In this document: positions 20,276-28,118 of the stretch, one piece after another
Position numbering within the stretch: the stretch's first letter is position 1
Layout: each line of letters starts with the position of its first letter
NCBI RefSeq assembly: GCF_008806955.1
Contig: NZ_CP031727.1
Coordinates: 3,796,001 to 3,860,000 of the forward strand
Reading direction: 5' to 3'
Source of the DNA: Cellvibrio sp. KY-YJ-3
GTDB lineage: Bacteria > Pseudomonadota > Gammaproteobacteria > Pseudomonadales > Cellvibrionaceae
DNA length: 64,000 bases
The notes under the pieces: generated by a model
What the model was told of the DNA's origin: nothing
Seen by the model: only the letters and a program-made list of their open reading frames with translations
The model's database searches: none
Translations under genes and position numbers: made by a program

Positions 20276-21115
20276 ATGCAACAACACGATATTGATTATG
20301 CCCGTATTGCAGCGGCCATTAATTTTATTAAAGATCATTTACAAGATCAGCCATCGCTGGATGAAATTGCGACTGCAGTGGAACTAAGTCCATTCCATTT
20401 TCAAAAGCTGTTTACCGAATGGGCTGGTGTAAGCCCCAAAAAATTCATGCAATATTTGACCTTGGAATACGCCAAATCCCTGCTCAGAAACGCTGATGCC
20501 ACTCTGCTTGATACAGCACATGCAACCGGGCTATCGGGCACAAGTAGGCTACACGATCTATTCATTAGCCTTGAGGGAATGACACCGGGTGAATTTAAAA
20601 ATGGTGGCACAGGGCTACAAATTAATTACCATTTTGCAGAAAGTCCGTTCGGGCAACTGATAGTAGCCTCTACCCACAAAGGTATCTGTCATTTGTTTTT
20701 TGTAACGGATAAACAACAAGCTATCGATAATTTAATTGCACGCTTTCCTAAAGCGTCGTTTAAGAACACAACGGATAAACTCCAACAAGATGCACTTAGC
20801 TTTTTTCAGAAAGATTGGCACCAACCGGATAAAATTAAACTCCACTTATCCGGCAGCCCCTTTCAACTAAAAGTATGGGAAAGTTTGCTCAAGATTCCGA
20901 TGGGAGCATTGGTAACTTATGGCACTATCGCAAAAAACATCGATAAACCCAGCGCCACCAGAGCGGTGGGTACAGCGATTGGAAGTAACCCAATCGCATT
21001 TTTAATCCCCTGCCATCGCGTGATTCAAAATACAGGGCGGCTGGGTGGATATATGTGGGGAGAGACGCGAAAATCAGCCATTATTGGCTGGGAAGCCGCA
21101 CAGAAAAATAGTTAA
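20276..21115 (+). CDS. AraC-type HTH / O6-methylguanine-DNA methyltransferase fusion (Ada-like)
   Basis: A 279-residue protein with an N-terminal AraC-type DNA-binding domain (about residues 5-105, LDEIATAVELSPFHFQKLF) and a C-terminal suicide methyltransferase domain whose acceptor Cys is in IPCHRVIQ. It removes methyl groups from O6-methylguanine and probably regulates repair genes. It lacks the N-terminal zinc-Cys domain that senses phosphotriesters in E. coli Ada, so activation must differ. I start at ATG 20276; an in-frame TTG at 20258 would add six residues, and neither has a strong ribosome-binding site. It is followed 15 bp later by an alkB-like gene, forming an alkylation-repair operon. 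Confidence 0.92.
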   Translation: MQQHDIDYARIAAAINFIKDHLQDQPSLDEIATAVELSPFHFQKLFTEWAGVSPKKFMQYLTLEYAKSLLRNADATLLDTAHATGLSGTSRLHDLFISLEGMTPGEFKNGGTGLQINYHFAESPFGQLIVASTHKGICHLFFVTDKQQAIDNLIARFPKASFKNTTDKLQQDALSFFQKDWHQPDKIKLHLSGSPFQLKVWESLLKIPMGALVTYGTIAKNIDKPSATRAVGTAIGSNPIAFLIPCHRVIQNTGRLGGYMWGETRKSAIIGWEAAQKNS

Positions 21116-21130
21116 GCGAAGAGCAGCAGT

Positions 21131-21742
21131 ATGGATCTTTTTGAACACCTGAATAGTGAACCGCACAATTTATTGCCCTACAACGGCGAGGTTTTTTACT
21201 ACGGAAAAATCCTGACACAGGAACAAGCTAATTATTATTTTCACGCGCTCATGGAAAAAATAGCTTGGGAGAATGATAAGGCGATGATCATAGGCAAAGA
21301 AATTATCACCAGGCGCAAAGTGGCATGGTATGGCGATACCCCCTTCAGCTATACCTATTCCGGCACAACTAAAACCGCCCTGCCCTGGATCAATGAACTA
21401 CTGGAACTCAAACAACTGGCCGAAACCGAAAGTAAAGAGTCATACAACTCCTGTCTGCTCAACCTGTATCACACTGGCGAAGAAGGTATGACATGGCACA
21501 GCGATGCTGAAATCGCCCTGAAGAAAAATGGGGCTATAGGTTCATTCAGCTTGGGCGCTGAACGAAAATTTTCTTTCAAACATAAAAAAACCAAACACCC
21601 TGTGGCAGTTATACTCGAGCACGGCAGCCTATTGGTTATGAAGGGCGAAACCCAAGCCCATTGGCTGCACAGTTTACCCACCACAAAAAAAGTATTTACA
21701 CCGCGCATCAACCTCACCTTTCGCTGTATCGTCCAACCTTGA
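21131..21742 (+). CDS. AlkB-like 2-oxoglutarate/Fe(II) DNA dealkylase
   Basis: A 203-residue AlkB-family dioxygenase that oxidatively removes 1-methyladenine and 3-methylcytosine lesions. The iron ligands are visible as HSD in MTWHSDAE and a later His in AHWLHSLP, and the 2-oxoglutarate-binding Arg is in RINLTFR near the C-terminus. It resembles the ALKBH2/3-like bacterial group rather than E. coli AlkB. It sits 15 bp after the ada-like gene in one operon. Its last 69 bp overlap a small gene on the opposite strand. Confidence 0.92.
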   Translation: MDLFEHLNSEPHNLLPYNGEVFYYGKILTQEQANYYFHALMEKIAWENDKAMIIGKEIITRRKVAWYGDTPFSYTYSGTTKTALPWINELLELKQLAETESKESYNSCLLNLYHTGEEGMTWHSDAEIALKKNGAIGSFSLGAERKFSFKHKKTKHPVAVILEHGSLLVMKGETQAHWLHSLPTTKKVFTPRINLTFRCIVQP

Positions 21743-21868
21743 CGCACTAACCTTATTGAATGCTTTCTGTTGCCGATCAAATACGCCAATTGCCTGTGCC
21801 CAACAGACCGTAATTTGTATGCAAAGCAATAATATCCAAATCGCAAACTTCTGCACGGTGAAGTACAT
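21674..21868 (-). CDS. Small predicted secreted protein, unrecognised
   Basis: A 64-residue ORF that I do not recognise. Two features argue that it is real: a perfect Shine-Dalgarno (GGAGGAGGTGAC, 21871-21882) three bases before the ATG at 21868, and a signal-peptide-like N-terminus (basic K, then IWILLLCIQITVCWAQA with a plausible cleavage after AQA near residue 26). The mature part would be only about 38 residues with two Cys. It overlaps the end of the alkB-like gene antisense by 69 bp. It might be an intact micro-protein or the surviving start of a gene truncated at the alkB end. Confidence 0.45.
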   Translation of the reverse strand: MYFTVQKFAIWILLLCIQITVCWAQAIGVFDRQQKAFNKVSASRLDDTAKGEVDARCKYFFCGG

Positions 21869-21958
21869 TTGTCACCTCCTCCCTATAGATTGATTACTGA
21901 AACTCCCATGTTATTAATAAAGGTGACAGAATATGGCACCAAATAATGGGAATTCAGT

Positions 21959-22696
21959 ATGGGCAAAAATAATCGCTATTCACAAATAGACCGCCACGAC
22001 CAATTGCTCGGATTACTGCGATCAGCTGACAGCCATAAGGTGGATGATCTTGCCTTCTCACTCACGGTCAGTCGGCGCACACTATTGCGGGATTTGGATT
22101 TACTCAAACAGCGTGGTTATCCCATCGAAACCGAAGCGGGTCGCGGTGGCGGTGTGCGACTGTATAAACACTGGGGAATTGGGCGGCTACAATTAAACTA
22201 TCAGGAAGTAATAGACCTTCTACTTTCAATATCCATTATGGAAAAACTGAACTCACCTATTTTTCTCACCCACTTAAACAGCGTCAAAAATAAGCTCTTT
22301 GCCAGTTTCCCTACAGAACAGCAAGCGCGCATTAAAAAAGTCAGGGAGCGTTTATTGATTGGCGAACTAGCGTCTGATTTTGTCACTAGCAGTTACCAAA
22401 CCATTTCCAGCAACGCCACCACACAACAAATAAGCACCGCATTCTTCGAACAAAAATCGCTCTATATAGAATATTGCGATGAAAAGAAAAACCACAGCAA
22501 GCGCCGCATAGAACCGCATTATCTATTTTTGAATTGGCCCGTCTGGTACATACTGGCATGGGATACTGATAAAGATGCTTCGCGTTGTTTCAGACTGGAT
22601 CGCGTTCAAAAAGCAACAGCGGAAAAAGAAGGGTTTCGCTTGAAAAAGGCGAATATATTAATGGAAGAAGCCGAGAAATATGCGAAAAAACTTTAG
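21959..22696 (+). CDS. WYL-domain transcriptional regulator (YafY-like)
   Basis: A 245-residue regulator with an N-terminal helix-turn-helix (VDDLAFSLTVSRRTLLRDLDLL, about residues 24-46) and a C-terminal WYL-type ligand-binding domain (about 145-225) with PVWYILAWD and CFRLDRV. WYL proteins bind nucleic acids or small effectors and often control DNA-damage or defence genes. The gene lies downstream of the ada/alkB operon and could be linked to it, but the 215-bp gap and the opposing small ORF suggest independent transcription. No obvious operator was identified. Confidence 0.85.
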   Translation: MGKNNRYSQIDRHDQLLGLLRSADSHKVDDLAFSLTVSRRTLLRDLDLLKQRGYPIETEAGRGGGVRLYKHWGIGRLQLNYQEVIDLLLSISIMEKLNSPIFLTHLNSVKNKLFASFPTEQQARIKKVRERLLIGELASDFVTSSYQTISSNATTQQISTAFFEQKSLYIEYCDEKKNHSKRRIEPHYLFLNWPVWYILAWDTDKDASRCFRLDRVQKATAEKEGFRLKKANILMEEAEKYAKKL

Positions 22697-22725
22697 CGTG
22701 AAAATAATATAAATAAAGGAGATTA

Positions 22726-23217
22726 TTAATCTCGCGGTTGCCACACCTCATTTACTATCGCCCAACGCTCGTGATCCTTCCACTCAACCCCACCAATTCG
22801 CAAATAATTGCGAGAAAATCCCTCTTTTACAAACCCCGCTTTCGCAACTAACGCAATTGATGCAGCATTTTCCGGTTGAACATTGGCTTCCAGGCGATGT
22901 AAATTCAACACCTCAAATGCCTCTTTCAATAATAAAGCCAAGCCGCTGCGCATATGGCCTCTACCATGATGTGGATGAAATACTTCATATCCCAAATAGG
23001 CAGACTGAAAGTTGCCACGAATAATACCGGAGATATTAAAGGTACCAATAATTTCATTAGTACCACGTTTACACAAAAAATAACGTCCTTCCTGCTGCAG
23101 GTAGGAGTTAAAATCGCTCGGCGCACACACCCAAGGGTGATGGATAGATAAACTACGCGCATAAGCGAGCCTTATTTCGTGCAAATCACCAAGTGCAGGC
23201 TTTCTTAAATAGACCAT
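22726..23217 (-). CDS. GNAT family N-acetyltransferase (RimJ/RimL type)
   Basis: A 163-residue GNAT acetyltransferase. The acetyl-CoA-binding stretch is YEVFHPHHGRGHMRSGLALL (Q/RxxGxG/A motif variant GRGHMRSG), followed by LHRLEANVQPENAASIALVAKAGF, which is diagnostic of the RimJ/RimL branch that acetylates ribosomal proteins or other N-termini. The start at 23217 is preceded by an AGGAG-like sequence. It is 28 bp from the next minus-strand gene and probably cotranscribed. The specific substrate is unknown. Confidence 0.88.
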   Translation of the reverse strand: MVYLRKPALGDLHEIRLAYARSLSIHHPWVCAPSDFNSYLQQEGRYFLCKRGTNEIIGTFNISGIIRGNFQSAYLGYEVFHPHHGRGHMRSGLALLLKEAFEVLNLHRLEANVQPENAASIALVAKAGFVKEGFSRNYLRIGGVEWKDHERWAIVNEVWQPRD

Positions 23218-23245
23218 AAAAAACTCCTGAAAACCGTGCCCTCAA

Positions 23246-23791
23246 TTACACCCTTAGCAAACCACGAAAACCTCTGACAGCATAATAGGACTCAGCGCCG
23301 TTATGGTAGACAAATACCTGGTTGTAACGGCGATCACAAAAAAGTGCGCCACCAAGCTCGCGGATAGACTCAGGGGTTTTCACCCAGTTTGAAGATTTCT
23401 TATCAAATTCTCCAAGCATTTGTAACTCGCGATATTGCTGTTCCGAGAGCAACTCAATACCCATAGACTCCGCCATTTCAACCGCGCTGCCATCAGGCTT
23501 GTGCTGTTTGCGCGATTCAAGTGCTTTACGGTCATAACAAATACTGCGCCGCCCAGTGGGGCTTTCTATTGAGCAATCGCAAAAAATAAATTCGCCCGTC
23601 GCATTATCACAGCCAATAACATCTGGCTCACCACCCGTGCGCTCCATTTCAAAAAGCACAGACAATTTTTCCACGTTTACCACTAATTTCGCCGCCACCG
23701 CCGCCCAATCAATCCCCACATGGCGACGAGTATTTTTCTCAAATCGAGTTTTAAGAACATGTATAAGTTCATTTATCTGTGTATCTTGCAT
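23246..23791 (-). CDS. DUF4256 family protein
   Basis: A 181-residue soluble protein that matches DUF4256: a VFEMERTGGEPDVIG-like core (here FEMERTGGEPDV), CDCSIESPTGRRSICYD, then the LGGALFCDRRYNQVFVYHNGAESYY end. No function is known for the family. It has no signal peptide or membrane segment. It is upstream of and apparently cotranscribed with the acetyltransferase gene. GGAGG lies just before the ATG at 23791. Confidence 0.85.
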   Translation of the reverse strand: MQDTQINELIHVLKTRFEKNTRRHVGIDWAAVAAKLVVNVEKLSVLFEMERTGGEPDVIGCDNATGEFIFCDCSIESPTGRRSICYDRKALESRKQHKPDGSAVEMAESMGIELLSEQQYRELQMLGEFDKKSSNWVKTPESIRELGGALFCDRRYNQVFVYHNGAESYYAVRGFRGLLRV

Positions 23792-23913
23792 AAGCTCCCT
23801 CCAGTCGTTAACTAAGCATAATTGTTATAGTGCAATAACCGTGCAGTACAATAAAATAACATATGAAAATATTAGTAAGCCATAGATGGCAACTCATACC
23901 GGGAAACCAATAA

Positions 23914-24630
23914 GTGCGATTAGGCAAGCGATTAACACAAATTGAGTCCTTGGTGGGCGCAGGCTACACCCACATATGGGACTGCTGCTGCGACCATGGT
24001 TTGTTGGGCGCCGCACTGCTATCACGTCAGGCAGCAGCACATATCCATTTCGTCGATATAGTGCCTGAGTTAATGCACGAGCTGAAAAATAAATTGCAAC
24101 GGTTTTTTCCCGCCGATGCCTTAACCGCGAATAAAAGTACAAATTCCCGGTGGCATATTCACTGCTTGGATGTGGCATTGCTGCCATTAGATCACGTCGT
24201 TGGTAAGCAGTTAGTGATTATTGCGGGAGTGGGCGGTGATTTAATGACTGACTTCATCGAGGCAATCTGCAAGCGTCACCCGACACTTGCAATAGATTTT
24301 TTACTCTGCCCAGTACACCATAACTTCACGCTTAGGCAGCAATTGATAAACCATGGTTTTGATTTACAACGCGAAGTATTAATAGAAGAGAACCAGCGGT
24401 TTTACGAGATTTTATTAGTCACCAGAAATCCACACAGAAAAGCACTATGTTGTCCCGTGAACCCTGTCGGCGATCAGCTGTGGCATTGCGCTGACACCGA
24501 ACAAATCACTATTGTCCATCAGTATTTGCAGAAAACCATCGCCCATTATCAACGTATGCAACTGCGACCGAATGTAGATGTGCAGCATATAATTGATGCT
24601 TACAATGCAGTCAATGTGACTAGCGATTGA
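23914..24630 (+). CDS. TrmK-like tRNA (adenine-N1)-methyltransferase
   Basis: A 238-residue SAM-dependent methyltransferase similar to TrmK/YqfN, which methylates N1 of adenine 22 in tRNA in Bacillus. The SAM motif I region is WDCCCDHGLLG and the family landmarks VDIVPELM, IAGVGGDLM and CPVHHNFTLRQQLINHGF are present. The start is GTG at 23914. Gammaproteobacterial members are less studied, so the exact position methylated is inferred. It is convergent with the DUF1624 gene, only 4 bp between the two stops. Confidence 0.85.
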   Translation: MRLGKRLTQIESLVGAGYTHIWDCCCDHGLLGAALLSRQAAAHIHFVDIVPELMHELKNKLQRFFPADALTANKSTNSRWHIHCLDVALLPLDHVVGKQLVIIAGVGGDLMTDFIEAICKRHPTLAIDFLLCPVHHNFTLRQQLINHGFDLQREVLIEENQRFYEILLVTRNPHRKALCCPVNPVGDQLWHCADTEQITIVHQYLQKTIAHYQRMQLRPNVDVQHIIDAYNAVNVTSD

Positions 24631-24634
24631 AACA

Positions 24635-25813
24635 CTAAAAATACTTAACCCAGCGCCAACTGCTTTTACGCTTGAGCAACGCAAATTGTTTAGTTGGCCA
24701 ATATAAAAGCACCGCGAGCACCACTGCAATTAGCCACACCCACCCCATATGCGCTACGCCAAAATAACCGCCGTGATTTTTTCCGTACAGCAATACGCAC
24801 ACCTCATAAATAACCAATAACACGTATAGGTGTAACAGGTAAAAGAACATGGGCGCTGCGCCATAGTGAGCGAGAAGATTACTGATTTTTTTCATTCGCC
24901 CTGCTTCTAACCAGCGCAGCAGAAAAAACATCACACCCAAGGTCAATAATAAAAAATCCAGCGAGGGTGGATATTTGGTGAGGTTTAAAAATGACATTAC
25001 CGTTTGCAGCGGGTTTTGCATCACCTGCCAAGGCAAGGTTTCTCCATAACAATTGGTGACGCGAAGTAACATAAATGCCGCCAGACACACACCACCCAAG
25101 CCGATTAACTTCGTAGCACGTTGGCTGCTGGAAAAAATATGGGCGTAGAGTGGCCCCGCCAAATAGCCAAGAATAATTACACCAATCCAGGGCAATACCG
25201 GGTAACTGGCTTTGAGTCGCACTGGACCTTCAGCGATTAAAAAGTTACGGTCATGCAATATAGTCCAGAGGGAATAACCCCATTCGCCGGGAGAAAATTG
25301 TATCGGCCCGAGAGCATTGTGGCCACAGACTATTAACAATCCTAATGCGAGTAACACGTATTTGTGCCAATGGGCGATTAACCCCAGCACTACCATACTC
25401 ACGCCTATGGCCCAGATAACCTGCAACCAAATAGTGTGGTAGCTGCCCATCCATGAAAATGTGACCAGCGTAAATTCCAGCGCAATTAAAATCAGGCCAC
25501 GCGTGATTAAAAACTCGCGCACTGGCCGCTGGCTGCCATCGTTTTTGTGTTGATAAAGCCATGCCGATAAACCTGTTAAAAACACAAAGGTTGGTGCACA
25601 TAAATGCGCCAACAAGCGGCTAAAAAAAAGTACCGGCGACGTTGTTTCTACATCCATGGGGTCACTAATTTGATGATGATAAAATACGCGCTCACGCACA
25701 TGATCCAACAACATAATTAGCATCACCAAGCCGCGCATCGCATCGATACTATTAATACGTACAGAGAGATTCATCGCGGCTAGCGGCCCGGTTTTATTCA
25801 GCATGGTTAACAA
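24635..25813 (-). CDS. DUF1624 / HGSNAT-like integral membrane protein
   Basis: A 392-residue inner-membrane protein with about ten hydrophobic segments. The N-terminal SIDAMRGLVMLIMLLDHVRE is the hallmark of DUF1624, related to the catalytic region of heparan-alpha-glucosaminide N-acetyltransferase and to NagX-type proteins. Those relatives transfer acetyl groups across a membrane or take part in amino-sugar uptake. The gene begins 7 bp after the stop of the TonB receptor gene and is surely in its operon. Starts at 25804 or 25771 are also possible; there is no strong ribosome-binding site to decide. The function with this receptor is unknown. Confidence 0.82.
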   Translation of the reverse strand: MLTMLNKTGPLAAMNLSVRINSIDAMRGLVMLIMLLDHVRERVFYHHQISDPMDVETTSPVLFFSRLLAHLCAPTFVFLTGLSAWLYQHKNDGSQRPVREFLITRGLILIALEFTLVTFSWMGSYHTIWLQVIWAIGVSMVVLGLIAHWHKYVLLALGLLIVCGHNALGPIQFSPGEWGYSLWTILHDRNFLIAEGPVRLKASYPVLPWIGVIILGYLAGPLYAHIFSSSQRATKLIGLGGVCLAAFMLLRVTNCYGETLPWQVMQNPLQTVMSFLNLTKYPPSLDFLLLTLGVMFFLLRWLEAGRMKKISNLLAHYGAAPMFFYLLHLYVLLVIYEVCVLLYGKNHGGYFGVAHMGWVWLIAVVLAVLLYWPTKQFALLKRKSSWRWVKYF

Positions 25814-25819
25814 CGTCCG

Positions 25820-27931
25820 TTAAAAATCGTACCGAAGGCTCACGCGCACACTGCGCGGCTCACCCGGCTGCGTCCAAAGCGGCGAATAGGAATTGAGTAC
25901 ATAATTTTCATCAAATAAATTATCTACCACCGCCTCCACTTGCCAGCGCGGAGTAATGGCAAAGGAACCAAATACCGACATCAATGTATAGGCAGGCAGT
26001 TGATAATTTGGGTTGACGGTATCGCCCAAACGCTCGCTGATATAGCGCACCCGCACACCAATATTGGCATCGCGATTATAAATACGCAGCTGTTGCTTAA
26101 GCATTGCGCTCACACTGTGATCCGGCACATTGGAGATCGGACTACCAGCAGGCACTAACACACCCCACTCTATATTGACTGAATCAACTGCTGTGCCTGT
26201 ATCCAAATAAGTATAAGAAATTTGTGCCTCAAGGCTGTCAGTGAGTGCACCACTTACATCGATTTCAATACCGCGACTATTTACCGCACCGAGGGTTGCA
26301 GAGAAGCCGGCATTCACGGGATCAGTGGTGAGCATATTGGTTTTTTCTGCATCAAAAAGTGCGATGGTTAACGCCCAGTCCGCAAGATTTATTTTGGTAC
26401 CGACTTCAATCGATTCACTCAATTCCGGCTTAAAAGCATTGCCAGCATAATTAGTGCCGCTGAGCGGCACAAAACCTTCGGAATAACTCGAATAAATCGT
26501 CATGGCGGGATTCACCACAAACACCACACCAATGCGTGGCGACACCTGGGTATCATCCGCGTGCGACACAACATTTTTTAATTGCTCATGAATTTCCTGA
26601 TCATAAGTATCCACTCGCCCCCCCACAAGCGCGCGCCAGCGATCGGTTAATTCAATTTGATCTTGCAGATAAACACCAGTTGCCTGCTGGTGTTCCAAAT
26701 TGGCATAAAGGGTTGCCGGTGTTCCCGCAACCGCTACTCCATACACGGGGTCATTGATATTGATTGCGTAACTGCCTTTGGCACCACGATAGCGTCCGAG
26801 CAATGTAAATAATTCGTAATCATAAGCATCGGCGCCGATTAATAAATTATGTGTCATCCCCGCCAGCGAAAGCTCACCGCTGAATTCAGCGCGTAGGGTT
26901 GTGTCTTTTGAATAATAATCGCGATAGCGACGCTGCCGCGTGAGCGTGACACCATCGTCGTAGAGTGATTGTCGGCCTGCGGCTAATTCTGCATCCGACG
27001 AGAAACCATTTAACTCGGATTCGCGATAACCCACACCAGTGTTAAATGACCAATCGCTCGACAATTGTTGTTGATAGGTTAACTGATGCCCTGTGGATTC
27101 AATCGTCGTCGGGCCATCACCCGGCTCACCCAAATAACGGCTGCGTGGCACCGTTTTAAAATCGTTATTCAACACCACATAACCGCGATCAAATAATTGC
27201 TCCTGCTTTAAATATTCAAACTCATACAGAAGCGATGCGTCGTCGTTCAGCTTATAAAGCAATGAAGGTGTGATGACCTGTTTATCGCTCGTCACGTAAT
27301 CGCGGAAACTACCATAATCTTGCACGGCACCATTGACCCGCAGTGCGAGCTGATCACTAATAGCTTGTGTGTAATCGCCTTCTACACGCTGCTGCTCAAA
27401 ACTACCGCGGGTTACTTTTACATAACCCTCACTCGTGAATTGCGGTTTGCGTGTGACGATATTGATGGTGCCGCCGGGCTCGGAGCGACCGTAAAGTGCT
27501 GAGCCGGGGCCTTTTAGAATTTCAATTTGTTCGATATTGGAAACATCGCGGTGGCCACTAAAACCGCGCCCGCCATTAAACCCATTAATCAAATAGCTGG
27601 AGGGCATATTTTCATTGCCGGGAAATCCGCGCAGCGAAAAACTATCCCATAAACCGCCACCATCGTTCTGACGCGCGATGCTGGCAGAGAAATCCAGTAC
27701 ATCCTGAAAACGCGTAAGCGCCAGATCCTGAAAGGTCGATTTTTCGATAACTTGAATTGCTTGCGGCAACTCGGCACGGGGAATATTGCCGCGATAGGCT
27801 TGGTGTTGATGAGTAACCAACACCTGCTCAATTACCTCACCGCCCCTACTTTCTTGCCCGTCTACCGCAAGAGAAAAGCCACTCCACGACAAAATAAATC
27901 CTAACAAATTGATTTTAAAAGATTTTCTCAT
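25820..27931 (-). CDS. TonB-dependent siderophore-type receptor
   Basis: A 703-residue outer-membrane receptor. A signal peptide (FKINLLGFILSWSGFSLA) is followed by a TonB-box-like EQVLVTHQH, the plug domain with SLRGFPGNE and the conserved QIEILKGPGSALYGRSEPGGTIN-type stretch, and a 22-strand barrel ending in RVSLRYDF. Size and plug sequence fit the FhuA/FhuE/FecA-like siderophore branch rather than the long sugar-type receptors. I start at ATG 27931, which has GAAG nine bases upstream; a GTG at 27946 would add five residues. It is followed in the operon by a DUF1624 membrane protein. The ligand is unknown. Confidence 0.9.
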   Translation of the reverse strand: MRKSFKINLLGFILSWSGFSLAVDGQESRGGEVIEQVLVTHQHQAYRGNIPRAELPQAIQVIEKSTFQDLALTRFQDVLDFSASIARQNDGGGLWDSFSLRGFPGNENMPSSYLINGFNGGRGFSGHRDVSNIEQIEILKGPGSALYGRSEPGGTINIVTRKPQFTSEGYVKVTRGSFEQQRVEGDYTQAISDQLALRVNGAVQDYGSFRDYVTSDKQVITPSLLYKLNDDASLLYEFEYLKQEQLFDRGYVVLNNDFKTVPRSRYLGEPGDGPTTIESTGHQLTYQQQLSSDWSFNTGVGYRESELNGFSSDAELAAGRQSLYDDGVTLTRQRRYRDYYSKDTTLRAEFSGELSLAGMTHNLLIGADAYDYELFTLLGRYRGAKGSYAININDPVYGVAVAGTPATLYANLEHQQATGVYLQDQIELTDRWRALVGGRVDTYDQEIHEQLKNVVSHADDTQVSPRIGVVFVVNPAMTIYSSYSEGFVPLSGTNYAGNAFKPELSESIEVGTKINLADWALTIALFDAEKTNMLTTDPVNAGFSATLGAVNSRGIEIDVSGALTDSLEAQISYTYLDTGTAVDSVNIEWGVLVPAGSPISNVPDHSVSAMLKQQLRIYNRDANIGVRVRYISERLGDTVNPNYQLPAYTLMSVFGSFAITPRWQVEAVVDNLFDENYVLNSYSPLWTQPGEPRSVRVSLRYDF

Positions 27932-27959
27932 AGCAAACAGCTTCACATACCAATAAAAC

Positions 27960-27991
27960 GTTATAATATAACATTATCTGTATGGCATACA
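27960..27991. promoter_or_regulatory. Two dyads in the TonB receptor promoter region
   Basis: GTTATAATATAAC (27960-27972) and TGTATGGCATACA (27979-27991) are adjacent dyads 29-60 bp upstream of the receptor start. The minus-strand sequence GATAATGTTATATTATAAC agrees with the 19-bp Fur consensus at 12 positions by my count, which is suggestive but not conclusive. The region 27932-28062 holds nothing else recognisable. Confidence 0.35.
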
Positions 27992-28062
27992 AATCATTCA
28001 GCTTGAGCTCACCTGATAATGAGGTACAGAGAGCCGCGCAACAGGAACAAAGCGGATCAACA

Positions 28063-28091
28063 AAAAAGGAGCCAATTACTGGCTCCTTTTT
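28063..28091 (-). terminator. Terminator after the PL1-CE8 gene
   Basis: AAAAAGGAGCC and GGCTCCTTTTT with a 7-base loop, 28 bp after the stop at 28119 on the minus strand. Confidence 0.88.
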
Positions 28092-28118
28092 CGACACGTT
28101 TGTTGTGAAGCGTAAATA

